Source of the DNA: CAZJYI01 sp964550025
GTDB lineage: Bacteria > Verrucomicrobiota > Kiritimatiellia > UBA8416 > CAYOBW01
Reading direction: 5' to 3'
Assembly: GCA_964550025.1 (NCBI GenBank)
Contig: CAZJYI010000107.1
Location: forward strand, 1-40,761
DNA: 40,761 nucleotides
Shown here: one piece after another, positions 7,001-13,980 of the stretch
Layout of the letters: every line of letters starts with the position of its first letter
Position numbering within the stretch: the first letter of the stretch is position 1
Notes under the pieces: generated by a model
Told to the model about the DNA's origin: nothing
Database searches by the model: none
Seen by the model: only the letters and a program-made list of their open reading frames with translations
Program-made: the position numbers and the translations under genes

Positions 7001-7611
7001 AGCTCACGACGGTCGAAGGCCTGGCCGACCTCGAAGACAGGACGTTGACGCGCCTGGGAGGCATTATCTCCGGCGTCACCAAGCGTGTAACGAAGGTCAA
7101 GAAGGAGATGATGGCCATCCTGCAGGTGGAAGACCTCGACGGGGCCATGGAAGCGCTCGTCTTTCCGGAGTGCTTCCAGAGGTACGGCACATACGCGCAG
7201 GAGGACGCCGCCGTCCTCATCTGCGGCGAAGTCTCCAGGAAGGATGACCGGCCCAAGTTGATCGCCCACGAACTCTACCCGCTCGCCGACGCACCCAAGA
7301 TCTTCGCCAAGCGCCTGGGTGTGCACGTTCCCTCGACGGCCGCGGACAAGCTCGAGACCGTGCGCAACATCCTGCGCCTGCACCCCGGCGAGGTGCCCGT
7401 GGTGATCTGCCTGCTGTACCCGGGAGGCGAGAAGGTCTTCCTCGAAACCGACGCGGCGTTCCGCGTCCTGCCCGACGAAGACCTGGTCCAGGAACTGGAA
7501 CACGAACTGGGCGAGAAGAGCGTCTATGTCGCCGTGAATCCCTCTCCCTGCAAGAACGGCAGGCCGGACAACAGGCGGCGACGCTGGAACAACAACGGGA
7601 ACGGGCGGTAG
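4075..7611 (+). CDS. dnaE: DNA polymerase III subunit alpha (DnaE1 type)
   Basis: The replicative polymerase catalytic subunit, 1178 residues, normal for DnaE1. An N-terminal PHP domain opens with FVHLHLHTCYSLLDG. The polymerase core shows GPGRGSGGGSL and PDFDIDF (catalytic Asp near residues 412 and 414), with the third Asp in KMDFLGLKTL near 564. Fingers/thumb motifs (GVMVYQEQVQ, YGFNKAHSTGYA) follow, then a helix-hairpin-helix region about 800-870 and an OB-fold about 1000-1080 (GGIISGVTKRVTKVKKEMM). The GTG start at 4075 places the PHP motif correctly; GGAGGG lies 15 bases upstream, rather far. The length and OB region argue against the shorter error-prone DnaE2. The upstream LexA-like box suggests possible SOS control, as reported for Bacillus dnaE. 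Confidence 0.97.
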   Translation: MSSEQFVHLHLHTCYSLLDGACRIGDLVEACAQKNMPSVAMTDHGVMYGTVEFHKAAKKAGIKPIIGCEAYITTGSRFDRIPVSQGGSRNHHLVLLATNEMGYYNLIRLISAAHVEGFYYKPRIDREILSQHASGLIALASCLQGEVTSRLADDNMAGAVEVTGTYTDIFGKDNFFLEVQDHGIPEQRKVIALAPELARRTGCRIVATNDVHYLEKSHAEAHEVLLCLQTQTVLTDPKRMRYASSEFYLKSRAEMAALFPDNPKWLDITLEIAERCNVELDFETTHFPSFKVPKSTDQRSYLRRQALDGVKRLYNVEDPENPQDEREREILERFDHEFHVIEETGFVNYFLVVWDFMRFAREKKIPVGPGRGSGGGSLIAYVLGITAIDPLHYDLIFERFLNPERVSPPDFDIDFCMERRGEVIDYVKEKYGTENVAQIITFGSLGAKTVIRDVGRVLEVPYGDCDRMSKMVPDDLKMTLKKALEQNPEFQAAYDNDEQCRRILDYGFVLEGLYRNPGTHAAGVVIGEKPLREIVPLCLDRDKVQPVTQYSKYPVEEIGLLKMDFLGLKTLTVLQEAADLVLGAKGIEIDLERLPLDDGPTYELLSRGDTIGVFQLESSGMRDLIRRISMNRIEDLIAMIALYRPGPMNMLPDYVDRKCGKTKVRYDHPLLEDVLEETYGVMVYQEQVQRAANVLAGYSLGEADLLRRAMGKKIPEVMAKQRTKFVEGCAATNNIPNALAERIFDNMEKFAGYGFNKAHSTGYAIISYETAYMKANYPAEFMSAVLSCEMGNFDKLPVFIVEAENMGLEILPPDVNGSDIRFKPEGGGIRFGLAGIKNVGEGAAEAVVAERERGGPFESLVNFCERIDASQVNKKVMESLVRSGAMDALNLHRAQLFNGIDFAMARAADAQHDRETGQGSLFDLMQDDQNAAALDDIPDCVPWHESDLLAGERELLGVYMSGHPLTQYAPLLARYQLTTVEGLADLEDRTLTRLGGIISGVTKRVTKVKKEMMAILQVEDLDGAMEALVFPECFQRYGTYAQEDAAVLICGEVSRKDDRPKLIAHELYPLADAPKIFAKRLGVHVPSTAADKLETVRNILRLHPGEVPVVICLLYPGGEKVFLETDAAFRVLPDEDLVQELEHELGEKSVYVAVNPSPCKNGRPDNRRRRWNNNGNGR

Positions 7612-7621
7612 GGGCGGGGGG

Positions 7622-7747
7622 CAGTTGTCGGTTATCAGTGACCAGTTATCAGTTATCAGTGACCAGTTATCAGTTATCAGTGACCAGTTATCAGTTATCA
7701 GTGATCTGCGGGCAGTGATCGGTTGTCGGTGATCGGTGACCGGGGGG
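7622..7747. repeat. Heptamer array, 18 units in register, with a 21-bp higher-order repeat
   Basis: From 7622 the sequence divides without slippage into 7-base units: CAGTTGT, CGGTTAT, CAGTGAC, then CAGTTAT-CAGTTAT-CAGTGAC repeated, and on to CGGTGAC and CGGGGGG. Positions 7639-7701 are three identical 21-bp copies. The consensus is CRGTKAY. There are no unique spacers, so it is not a CRISPR array. Confidence 0.9.
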
Positions 7748-7783
7748 CGGGGCGGGCGGAATGGTCCCGCGTGCGATATTGTC

Positions 7784-7812
7784 TTTACTTGGGAGCCTAG
7801 AGCACTTATAGG
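7784..7812 (+). promoter_or_regulatory. Candidate promoter of the TPR-NPCBM gene
   Basis: TTTACT (7784-7789), a 17-base spacer and TATAGG (7807-7812) lie about 40 bases upstream of the start at 7853. It is the best sigma70-like match in the gap. Confidence 0.35.
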
Positions 7813-7852
7813 GAACGTACATTAGGGATCGCGGTAAACCCGGACACCGGAA

Positions 7853-9034
7853 ATGCTTATGAATCTTCGTAGAATTCTGCCGAGAGTCGTTGACGGATTC
7901 CCTGCGGCGCAAGCGCGTATCGTCCGCCGCCTGGCGTCAGTTCTGCTCGTGGGCTGTGCCGCGGGCTGTACGCTGACGCCACGTCCCCACGACAGTGGCA
8001 TCGATGAACTGGCTCTTGCCCACCTGGGCGAAGAAGACATTCTGGAAGCGCAGGCCGAGCAGGACCGCGCGGACACGGCGCAGGTCTATTTCGAGACGGC
8101 CAGGCGGTTCCAGGATATCGGCGATCTGAAGAACGCAATCCAGAATTACAGGAAAGCGATCGAGCTCCTCCCGCGGCACTACGACGCCCGCTACCAACTC
8201 GCCAAGGCCCTGGCCCTGACCGATGAAGAGAGGGAGGCCATCCAACTGCTGAAGAGCATCCTCGTGGATCTCGACAGGGAACCGCAAACGCGGCAGGTGC
8301 GGCGCATCCGCGATCAGGCGGAAACAATGCTGCTCGAACTGGACGAAATCGGCCTGGCCCTGGCGGAAGCGGCCTTCGTTCTGACGGACTACGCCAAGGC
8401 GGCGGAGCAATCCGACCGTCACGAGAACGCCCTGGAACTGTACAGGACGGCCCTGACAATATGGCCGGCCTGCCGCGAAGCCCGGCAGCGGTCCAGGGAA
8501 CTCTGCGAGAAGTACGGCCTGCCCCTGCTGCTCGAACAGCAGGACGCGGCAAACAGCACAAAGGGCGTCTACCTGGATCTCGCGGAGGTCACGCCGGCAT
8601 CGTCCACCTTGAAAACCGACGTCTTGCGCGTCAACGAGACCAAGTGGGGCTTACCCATTTACAACCAGGGAACCGTATACGAACGCGGGCTCTGGGCACC
8701 GGCCCCTTCCCGAATCGAGTACGCCCTGGAGGGCGGCTTCTCGCGACTGACGGCCTCGGGTATCGTAGCCGCGTTCAAGGGCACCAAGCAGCAGATCGCC
8801 GTCCTGGAGAAGGAGCTCGGTAAGCCGAAGGCGGGAACGGTCATCTTCACCGTCAGCGGAGACGGCAACCTGTTGTACACCAGCAAAACGGTGACCTACG
8901 AATCGGGACCGGTACAGATCGACGTCGATGTTTCGGGCGTGCGGTCTCTCGTCCTGGAAGTGCTTGACGCGGATGGCACGGACTTGCTCGACTTCTCGGT
9001 ATGGGCGGACGGAAAGCTATACCTGAAGCAGTGA
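7853..9034 (+). CDS. Lipoprotein with TPR repeats and a C-terminal NPCBM carbohydrate-binding-like domain
   Basis: A 393-residue protein. The N-terminus has an export segment ending LASVLLVGCAAGC, with two possible lipobox cysteines, so it is probably an envelope lipoprotein. TPR-like helical repeats cover about residues 70-230 (DTAQVYFETARRFQDIGD, AIQNYRKAIELLPRHYDA, ALELYRTALTIWPACREA). Residues about 240-393 match the NPCBM fold: YERGLWAPAPSRIEYALEGG, GTVIFTVSGDGNLLYTS, PVQIDVDVSGVRSLVLEVLD. NPCBM modules bind or sit beside carbohydrates in many PVC proteins, and this gene lies just before a glycan synthesis locus. ATG at 7853 is used; ATG at 7859 is nearly as good. The precise ligand is unknown. 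Confidence 0.85.
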   Translation: MLMNLRRILPRVVDGFPAAQARIVRRLASVLLVGCAAGCTLTPRPHDSGIDELALAHLGEEDILEAQAEQDRADTAQVYFETARRFQDIGDLKNAIQNYRKAIELLPRHYDARYQLAKALALTDEEREAIQLLKSILVDLDREPQTRQVRRIRDQAETMLLELDEIGLALAEAAFVLTDYAKAAEQSDRHENALELYRTALTIWPACREARQRSRELCEKYGLPLLLEQQDAANSTKGVYLDLAEVTPASSTLKTDVLRVNETKWGLPIYNQGTVYERGLWAPAPSRIEYALEGGFSRLTASGIVAAFKGTKQQIAVLEKELGKPKAGTVIFTVSGDGNLLYTSKTVTYESGPVQIDVDVSGVRSLVLEVLDADGTDLLDFSVWADGKLYLKQ

Positions 9035-9118
9035 CGCGGCAACATGACGGTTGCCGCCTGTCAGAGGGAGTCCGATCGGCGGCGGCCGTGCCCCCTAGCG
9101 GACCATCACCGCACACGG

Positions 9119-9160
9119 GTCACTGATCACTGATCACTGGTAACCGATCACCGGCAACCG
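9119..9160. repeat. Heptamer array (reverse of the CRGTKAY type)
   Basis: Six 7-base units in register: GTCACTG, ATCACTG, ATCACTG, GTAACCG, ATCACCG, GCAACCG. They are reverse complements of the units at 7622-7747, and end seven bases before the next start codon. Confidence 0.8.
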
Positions 9161-9167
9161 AGGACTC

Positions 9168-10247
9168 ATGTTCTACATTGACCGATACCCGGCACTCGTG
9201 CGGCCCCTCGTCATCTTCCTGCTTGCCTTCTTTGTGAGCTTGCACGCCACCTGGCTGGCGGTCAGACTCGCCACGCGGCTGGGGATCCTCGACCATCCCG
9301 GCCCGCGGAAGCCGCAGGATGCCGCTGTGCCCTGCCTCGGCGGCGTGGCCGTCGTGATCGCGGTCGTTGTATCGCTGCTGGTGTCGTACGGCCGGCCGAC
9401 CGAGGTGCAGACCATCCTCTACGTCGGCATCGGCATCGCCGTCGTGGGGCTGCTGGACGACATCTTCGGCGTCCGAGCCACCATCAAGCTCTTTGCCCTG
9501 GCGGCGGCCTGCGTAATCCTGGCCGCTTACGGCATCGGCCTCAACCGCACCCCCTACCCCGTCGTCAACTGCGTCCTCACCTTCATCTGGGTTGCCGGCG
9601 TCGCCAGCGCCTTCAACGCCATCGACAACGCGGACGGGCTTACGGGAACACTCTGCCTGATAAGCGCCGTCGCCCTCTTCCTGCTCGGCTGGAGCACCTG
9701 GCAGCTCGCCTTCTCCTTCCTCGCCATGGCGCTGGCCGGGAGCACGCTCGGTTTTCTGCACCACAACATGAAACCCGCCAGGATCTACCTCGGCGATTCG
9801 GGCAGCTTCTTCCTGGGGTACATCCTGTCGGTCCTCGTCATCTTCGGCGAGTGGTCCGAAAGCGGTACGCGCGCCTTCGCGGGAGGGTTTCTCATCCTCG
9901 CCGTTCCGATCTACGACCTCGGGCTCACCACCCTGCTGCGGATCCGCCACGGCATCGTCCGCAACCCGCTCGAAGCCATCGCGTACAGCGACAGGGATCA
10001 CCTCTCCCACCGCCTGCGCAAGCTCGGCATGACGCACGGGCAGATGCTCGGGGCGATGGCCCTGATGAATGCGGCCTGCTGCGCCTGCTCCATTGTGGTC
10101 GTGCACGCTCCCGCTGCCGCGGCCGCCGCCACCGTCCTCGCGATCGCCCTGCTGCTGGGCGCCTTCGGCATCTACCTGGACGCCACGACGTCCGGGGAGG
10201 GGCTTTGGACGCGGGATGCGGGGGAGAGCCGCGTTGTTTCCGAGTAG
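9168..10247 (+). CDS. wecA: Undecaprenyl-phosphate GlcNAc-1-phosphate transferase family (WecA/TagO/MraY)
   Basis: An integral membrane enzyme of 359 residues that transfers a sugar-1-phosphate from a UDP-sugar to the polyprenyl phosphate carrier, starting a surface polysaccharide. Family motifs are in order: LDHPGPRKPQDAAVPCLGG (residues about 43-61), LLDDIFG (near 103), NAIDNADGL (near 148), GDSGSFFLG (near 210) and HLSHRL (near 285). About ten hydrophobic helices alternate with these cytoplasmic loops. The RKPQ loop and length favour WecA/TagO over MraY; the exact sugar cannot be read. It precedes a PIG-L deacetylase and a second, unrelated initiating transferase, so the locus makes a surface glycan. 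Confidence 0.88.
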   Translation: MFYIDRYPALVRPLVIFLLAFFVSLHATWLAVRLATRLGILDHPGPRKPQDAAVPCLGGVAVVIAVVVSLLVSYGRPTEVQTILYVGIGIAVVGLLDDIFGVRATIKLFALAAACVILAAYGIGLNRTPYPVVNCVLTFIWVAGVASAFNAIDNADGLTGTLCLISAVALFLLGWSTWQLAFSFLAMALAGSTLGFLHHNMKPARIYLGDSGSFFLGYILSVLVIFGEWSESGTRAFAGGFLILAVPIYDLGLTTLLRIRHGIVRNPLEAIAYSDRDHLSHRLRKLGMTHGQMLGAMALMNAACCACSIVVVHAPAAAAAATVLAIALLLGAFGIYLDATTSGEGLWTRDAGESRVVSE

Positions 10248-10275
10248 CGGAGGCAGTAACGGGCAACGGCGTTCC

Positions 10276-10411
10276 ACTCCCCGATCATAATCCCACTCCT
10301 CCCCCTCACCAATCCTCCCCGGAACCGCCTGCGACGATCGGGGAGTAGGAAAGTGCGGTTATGATCGGTGAGGGTCGTGCCTCCCATCCGTGGGCCCTCC
10401 CCATCCGTGGG
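10276..10411. repeat. Mutually exclusive hairpins and a tandem hairpin pair in the wecA-lmbE gap
   Basis: The left arm ACTCCCCGATC (10276-10286) is perfectly complementary to GATCGGGGAGT (10336-10346). The overlapping CCGATCATAA (10281-10290) is perfectly complementary to TTATGATCGG (10359-10368). Only one pairing can form at a time. Two copies of CCCATCCGTGGG, 17 bp apart, follow at 10383-10394 and 10400-10411, each able to form a CCCA/TGGG stem. The rest of the gap 10248-10521 includes weak heptamers near 10419-10450 (such as AATCCGC). Confidence 0.6.
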
Positions 10412-10521
10412 ACCCGGGATCAGCGTTCGGCAATCCGCGGCCCGCAATTGCCTTGCCTGTCATCCGCGCTTTTCCTTACCTTGACCCCAGATCGATCTCG
10501 CAACAGTACGAAAGGAACGCA

Positions 10522-11247
10522 ATGCATCAGATCACAGCCAGGGACTTCTGGGCCAAGCAACGATTGCTGGTCATTACGCCGCATGCCGACGACGAGATTT
10601 TCGGTTGCGCGGGCACGATGGCCAAGATCAAGCAGTGCGGCGGCGAAGTCTACGTCGTTTGCGTCTCCGTGGCGGACCTGATCCAATACGACATGGCCAG
10701 CCCCGAAGTGAAGGGCGAGACGCGCAAGCAGGAGTTCTTCAACGGGATGTCCATACTCGGTGTGGATGATGCGGAGATTCTCTTCGAAGACGAGGAGACG
10801 CACCTGCGGCTCGACAAGCAGGGGCGCCGCGATCTAATCCATGCCATCAGCAAGTGCCGCCTGGGGATCGACAATACGAAGCCCACCATGGTGGCGCTGC
10901 CCTCAATCTCGTACAACCAGGATCACGAGGCCCTCTTTCGCGCCGGCTTCACGGCCTGCCGCCCTCACACCGGGGACAACAGCAACTACCCGAGGATCGT
11001 CCTGGCCTACGACAGCCCGACACACTTCTGGAACGTCGAGCGCGACAAGTTCCACCCCAACTTCTACGTCGACATCACCGAGCAGATCGATATCAAGCGC
11101 GAGGCCCTGAAGTGCCACGTCTCGCAGCTCCGCGAGTCCCCCCACTACCTCAGCCTGGACATGCTGGAAAGGCAGATGTTCACGCGCGGACACGAAATCT
11201 GCGCCACGGCGGCCGAGGCATTCTGCTGCTACCGCATCGTGGTCTAG
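10522..11247 (+). CDS. PIG-L/LmbE family deacetylase
   Basis: A 241-residue protein of the zinc-dependent LmbE/PIG-L N-deacetylase family, which removes acetyl groups from GlcNAc-containing substrates. The family signature is visible: LLVITPHADDEIFGCAGTM (residues about 15-33), giving the His-Asp-Asp metal/catalytic set, with a later His in NQDHEALFRAG near 136. ATG at 10522 is preceded by AAAGGAA at 10511-10517; an earlier in-frame ATG at 10390 would add 44 unrelated residues through repeat-rich DNA. There is no signal peptide, so it is cytoplasmic. Between two initiating glycosyltransferase genes, its likely substrate is a nucleotide- or lipid-linked amino sugar; that is inference. Confidence 0.85.
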   Translation: MHQITARDFWAKQRLLVITPHADDEIFGCAGTMAKIKQCGGEVYVVCVSVADLIQYDMASPEVKGETRKQEFFNGMSILGVDDAEILFEDEETHLRLDKQGRRDLIHAISKCRLGIDNTKPTMVALPSISYNQDHEALFRAGFTACRPHTGDNSNYPRIVLAYDSPTHFWNVERDKFHPNFYVDITEQIDIKREALKCHVSQLRESPHYLSLDMLERQMFTRGHEICATAAEAFCCYRIVV

Positions 11248-11251
11248 CCCC

Positions 11252-11286
11252 GAGAAAAAACGAGCCCCCGGACTGCCGTCCGGGGG
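11252..11286 (-). terminator. Terminator between convergent genes
   Basis: CCCCCGGAC (11265-11273), loop TGCC, and GTCCGGGGG (11278-11286) form a perfect 9-bp stem. Read on the minus strand the stem is followed by TTTTTT (11260-11255), making an intrinsic terminator for the sugar transferase gene. It may also stop the plus-strand deacetylase transcript. Confidence 0.7.
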
Positions 11287-11355
11287 AGATCCCGTTTCCT
11301 TCTCTCTTCCAGATGCGCCAACGACGGTGCCGGCGCGTGGCCTGTTCCGGGCACC

Positions 11356-12609
11356 TCACGCGCCCGCGGCAACCAGGGCACGTTTGCCCCTGCGCGAATC
11401 GCGAACCTGCATCAAAATGGCGGGGACAGTCCTCACGAGAATGCTGATGTCCAACCAAAGCGACATCTCACGGGCGTACCGGATATCCAGGCGCATCATC
11501 TGTTTGAAAGTCGTCCGGTTCTTGCCGTTCACCTGCCACAGGCCGGTCAACCCCGGAACGGCGTCCACGCGGTTGCGGTGCCACAGATGGTACTCTTCGT
11601 ACTCGTACGGTATGCACGGCCGCGGGCCGACGAGGCTCATCTCGCCGAGAAGCACGTTGAAGAGCTGTGGCAGCTCGTCAATCGCCGTCACACGCAGAAG
11701 ACGCCCGAAAGGTATGATCCGCCGATCCTTGCCCCCGTCAAGCTTCGTCATGGGATCGTCGGAATTAATCAGGGTGCTCAGATAGCGCTGGTGCCCCGAC
11801 ACATCGTTGTTCACGTGCATGGTGCGGAACCTGAGGCAACTGAAGACCCTCCCGAGGTATCCTACCCTGTCCTGCTTGAAGAATACCGGACCCGGGGAAA
11901 CCAGTTTGATCAACCCAACCGTAGCCAGCATGACGGGCGACAGCAGGATCAGGCCGGCCAGGGCACCCACCACGTCCAAGGCTCGCTTCCAGATCGGCAT
12001 CCGTACGGAGAGGTACCGCGCGGCGAAGTCATCGAAAGCCCCCTCCCGTCCGTCCGAAGCGGCTGGCGAGCACGCCGCCGGGCCTCTCGCATCCGCCGGT
12101 TCGAGGGCGTCGGTCTTGGGGGCAACGTTCAGATTCTCGAACGAGAGCTGACGGTGCCCACCCCCGTGTCCGCTACCGTCCCAGCCGGTCGGATAGGTGT
12201 AGATCGTGCATGTCGGGATGGGACCCCATCTGGCCATGACAAGCTTCACGTGGTCCGCGAAAACACGCGTGCCCTCCTCACCGGTCTCCGTGAGAAGAAC
12301 GCCGAGGTCATCCTTCGTGAGCCACCCCGTCTCATCCGTGAAACGTGACCTCTCCACGAGCGTGTCGGCCAGGCGCTGCTCGTAGAGCTTCCGGTCCACG
12401 TTGCGACGCGGGATTTCGAAGACAGCCAGTGAAAAGCAATGTGAATTCCGATCGACCCGTGCGCGCTCGCGCCGGATGATCGCCTGGAACGTCTCCTTCG
12501 AATGCAGGCCGTAGGCGCCTGACACAGCATCTCTTCCCAGCAGCAGTCCAAACACGTTCCTTTGAGATCGACCTGCCTTGTCTCCGCTCGCGATCATAGC
12601 CAGACTCAC
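11356..12609 (-). CDS. Initiating sugar transferase with N-terminal degenerate GGDEF-like domain
   Basis: A 417-residue protein. The C-terminal half (about 203-417) is a bacterial sugar transferase (WcaJ/PglC superfamily): WKRALDVVGALAGLILLSP membrane hairpin, PVFFKQDRVGYLGRVF, RFRTMH, then TAIDELPQLFNVLLGEMSLV, GPRP and PGLTGLWQVNGKN. It transfers a phosphosugar to undecaprenyl phosphate. Residues about 35-130 resemble a GGDEF domain (RERARVDRNSHCFSLAVFEI, RSRFTDETGWLT) but TKDDL stands where GGDEF should be, so cyclase activity is unlikely. A low-complexity linker (165-192) joins the two. The start is probably GTG at 12609; ATG at 12597 is possible. It is transcribed divergently from a PilZ regulator and ends at a strong terminator. 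Confidence 0.85.
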   Translation of the reverse strand: MSLAMIASGDKAGRSQRNVFGLLLGRDAVSGAYGLHSKETFQAIIRRERARVDRNSHCFSLAVFEIPRRNVDRKLYEQRLADTLVERSRFTDETGWLTKDDLGVLLTETGEEGTRVFADHVKLVMARWGPIPTCTIYTYPTGWDGSGHGGGHRQLSFENLNVAPKTDALEPADARGPAACSPAASDGREGAFDDFAARYLSVRMPIWKRALDVVGALAGLILLSPVMLATVGLIKLVSPGPVFFKQDRVGYLGRVFSCLRFRTMHVNNDVSGHQRYLSTLINSDDPMTKLDGGKDRRIIPFGRLLRVTAIDELPQLFNVLLGEMSLVGPRPCIPYEYEEYHLWHRNRVDAVPGLTGLWQVNGKNRTTFKQMMRLDIRYAREMSLWLDISILVRTVPAILMQVRDSRRGKRALVAAGA

Positions 12610-12929
12610 TTCAGAATGTGGTTAACGTTCGCTCTCTCCCTACCGTGAGGCACGCAACACATGCAAGCATGAAGATCTGCAGACCTGACGATATGACAAG
12701 TAAAACGCACTTTGCCCGTTTGGTCAAGGGAGAAAACTCACTTTTCCTCTCTTTTCTTTAGCGGCCCCGCACCGCCCATCTTTTTCTGTTGATATGTTGT
12801 TGACAATCGCCTTGTTACAGTGATAATAACCCTATTGTAACCGGCTGGTGCGCCCCATGGCATCATCCAGATTGCCCCGCCGTGTCGGGGCATACTCGCA
12901 GAAGGCGGTCCGAGGCATACTGAGACGCT
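12610..12929. promoter_or_regulatory. Divergent regulatory gap with promoter and inverted-repeat operator
   Basis: This AT-richer 320-base gap separates the sugar transferase and the PilZ regulator. Toward the regulator it holds TTGACA (12800-12805), 16 bases, and GATAAT (12822-12827). An inverted repeat GTTACA (12814-12819) / TGTAAC (12836-12841), 22 bp centre to centre, brackets the -10, so it is a candidate operator. I see no clear promoter toward the sugar transferase and no gene in the gap. Confidence 0.55.
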
Positions 12930-13883
12930 ATGAGCACTTTAAGAGATGAATACTTCACGACTGGGGAAGCGGCGAAACTGCTGAACATCTCCCGTTCCAG
13001 CGTATCGAGGCGATTCGACTCCGGCGTGCTGTGGGGAAAGACCAATCCGGTCACGGGCGAACGCCTTGTTCATCGCAGCAGTCTGCGCTCCTTCCTGGAA
13101 CAGCACGGGCTCCCCGTCGCCCCCGCCCTGGCCGAGACGCGAAGGAGCGTGCTGGCCGTCTCCTGCGCCGACGACTTGCGCACGGCACTGAATGCGCTCT
13201 CCCGCACAGACGGCCGTTTCGCAATGTCCAAGCTGGATTTCGGCGCAGACGCCCTGATGGCCTGTTCGTCGGATCCCGTGGATCTGCTGGTTCTGGGAGA
13301 GGACATTCCCGACATTGCGGCGCCGGACATCATCCGGTCCATCCGCCGCCGGGAAGATCGCGACATGGCCATACTCTGCGACACGCGGCATGTGGCGCCG
13401 GAAGAGTGTGCGGAGTGGGGGGCTGACGCCTTCCTGGCCGACAGCAGCGACTGCCGGGGACACGTGCTGCAGACAACGGTGCTGGACCTGCTGAAACTCC
13501 GGGGTATGACGCCTTCCGCGGAGGCACACAACGGCGGCTGCGCTCACCAGCGGCAGTGGCCGCGCGTCCCGGTGCGGTTACAGGCCAAGACCGGCATCTA
13601 CCGGCTTGATGCGCCCAGAGACCGGGCCACCGGGGAAGCCGTCGTGCAGAACATCAGTCAGGGCGGGGCCTTTCTGAGCAAGCTCAATATCCGCGACGGA
13701 CATATCCCGTCGTCTCCCTTCCGCCTGTTGCTCGAGATCTCCGACGCGCCACTGGCTAACCTGAAGGCCTACTGCAAGGTGGTGCGCCTCAGCGCCAACG
13801 GGAGCCTGAGCGCGGGCGTCCAGTTCATGCGTATCTCCCGCGACAGCCGCGAGCGAATCGCCGCCCTCGGCGCCGCCCCCTGA
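12930..13883 (+). CDS. Putative c-di-GMP-responsive regulator: HTH, pseudo-receiver, PilZ
   Basis: A 317-residue three-part protein. Residues 6-58 are an excisionase/MerR-type winged helix (YFTTGEAAKLLNISRSSVSR, then VLWGKTNPVTGERLVHR). Residues about 72-190 have response-receiver spacing (VDLLVLGEDIPDIAAPDII), but the phospho-acceptor Asp position is Gly123 and the conserved Lys is absent, so it is a pseudo-receiver. Residues about 208-314 form a PilZ domain with both c-di-GMP motifs: R212-V-P-V-R216 (RxxxR) and N241-I-S-Q-G-G246 ([D/N]xSxxG). The parts suggest a DNA-binding protein controlled by c-di-GMP. Its divergent neighbour is the sugar transferase with a dead GGDEF domain, a natural target. 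The start at 12930 gives an intact HTH. Ligand binding is inferred from motifs. Confidence 0.8.
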   Translation: MSTLRDEYFTTGEAAKLLNISRSSVSRRFDSGVLWGKTNPVTGERLVHRSSLRSFLEQHGLPVAPALAETRRSVLAVSCADDLRTALNALSRTDGRFAMSKLDFGADALMACSSDPVDLLVLGEDIPDIAAPDIIRSIRRREDRDMAILCDTRHVAPEECAEWGADAFLADSSDCRGHVLQTTVLDLLKLRGMTPSAEAHNGGCAHQRQWPRVPVRLQAKTGIYRLDAPRDRATGEAVVQNISQGGAFLSKLNIRDGHIPSSPFRLLLEISDAPLANLKAYCKVVRLSANGSLSAGVQFMRISRDSRERIAALGAAP

Positions 13884-13906
13884 GAGTGGGAGCGGGGAAG
13901 AGTCAT

Positions 13907-13934
13907 CAGTGATCAGTCACCGGTGATCAGTGGC
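13907..13934. repeat. Short heptamer array
   Basis: Four units in register: CAGTGAT, CAGTCAC, CGGTGAT, CAGTGGC. This is the same CRGTKAY class as at 7622-7747, lying just after the PilZ regulator stop. Confidence 0.75.
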
Positions 13935-13980
13935 ACTTTGATCTTCGCAGTCGCTTGCAGGTACGGCGCTCACGTCACCC

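Noticed and set aside
3961..7503. A 1180-codon minus-strand open frame antisense to dnaE
   Set aside because: It mirrors dnaE codon structure in GC-rich DNA, has no recognisable domain and is low in complexity (Val/Asp/His-rich). It is the shadow of dnaE.
4075..7611. DnaE2 (SOS mutagenesis polymerase) because of the LexA-like boxes
   Set aside because: Length 1178, a full C-terminal OB region and no imuA/imuB neighbours fit DnaE1.
7622..7747. CRISPR array
   Set aside because: Repeats are 7/21 bp with no unique spacers and no cas genes nearby.
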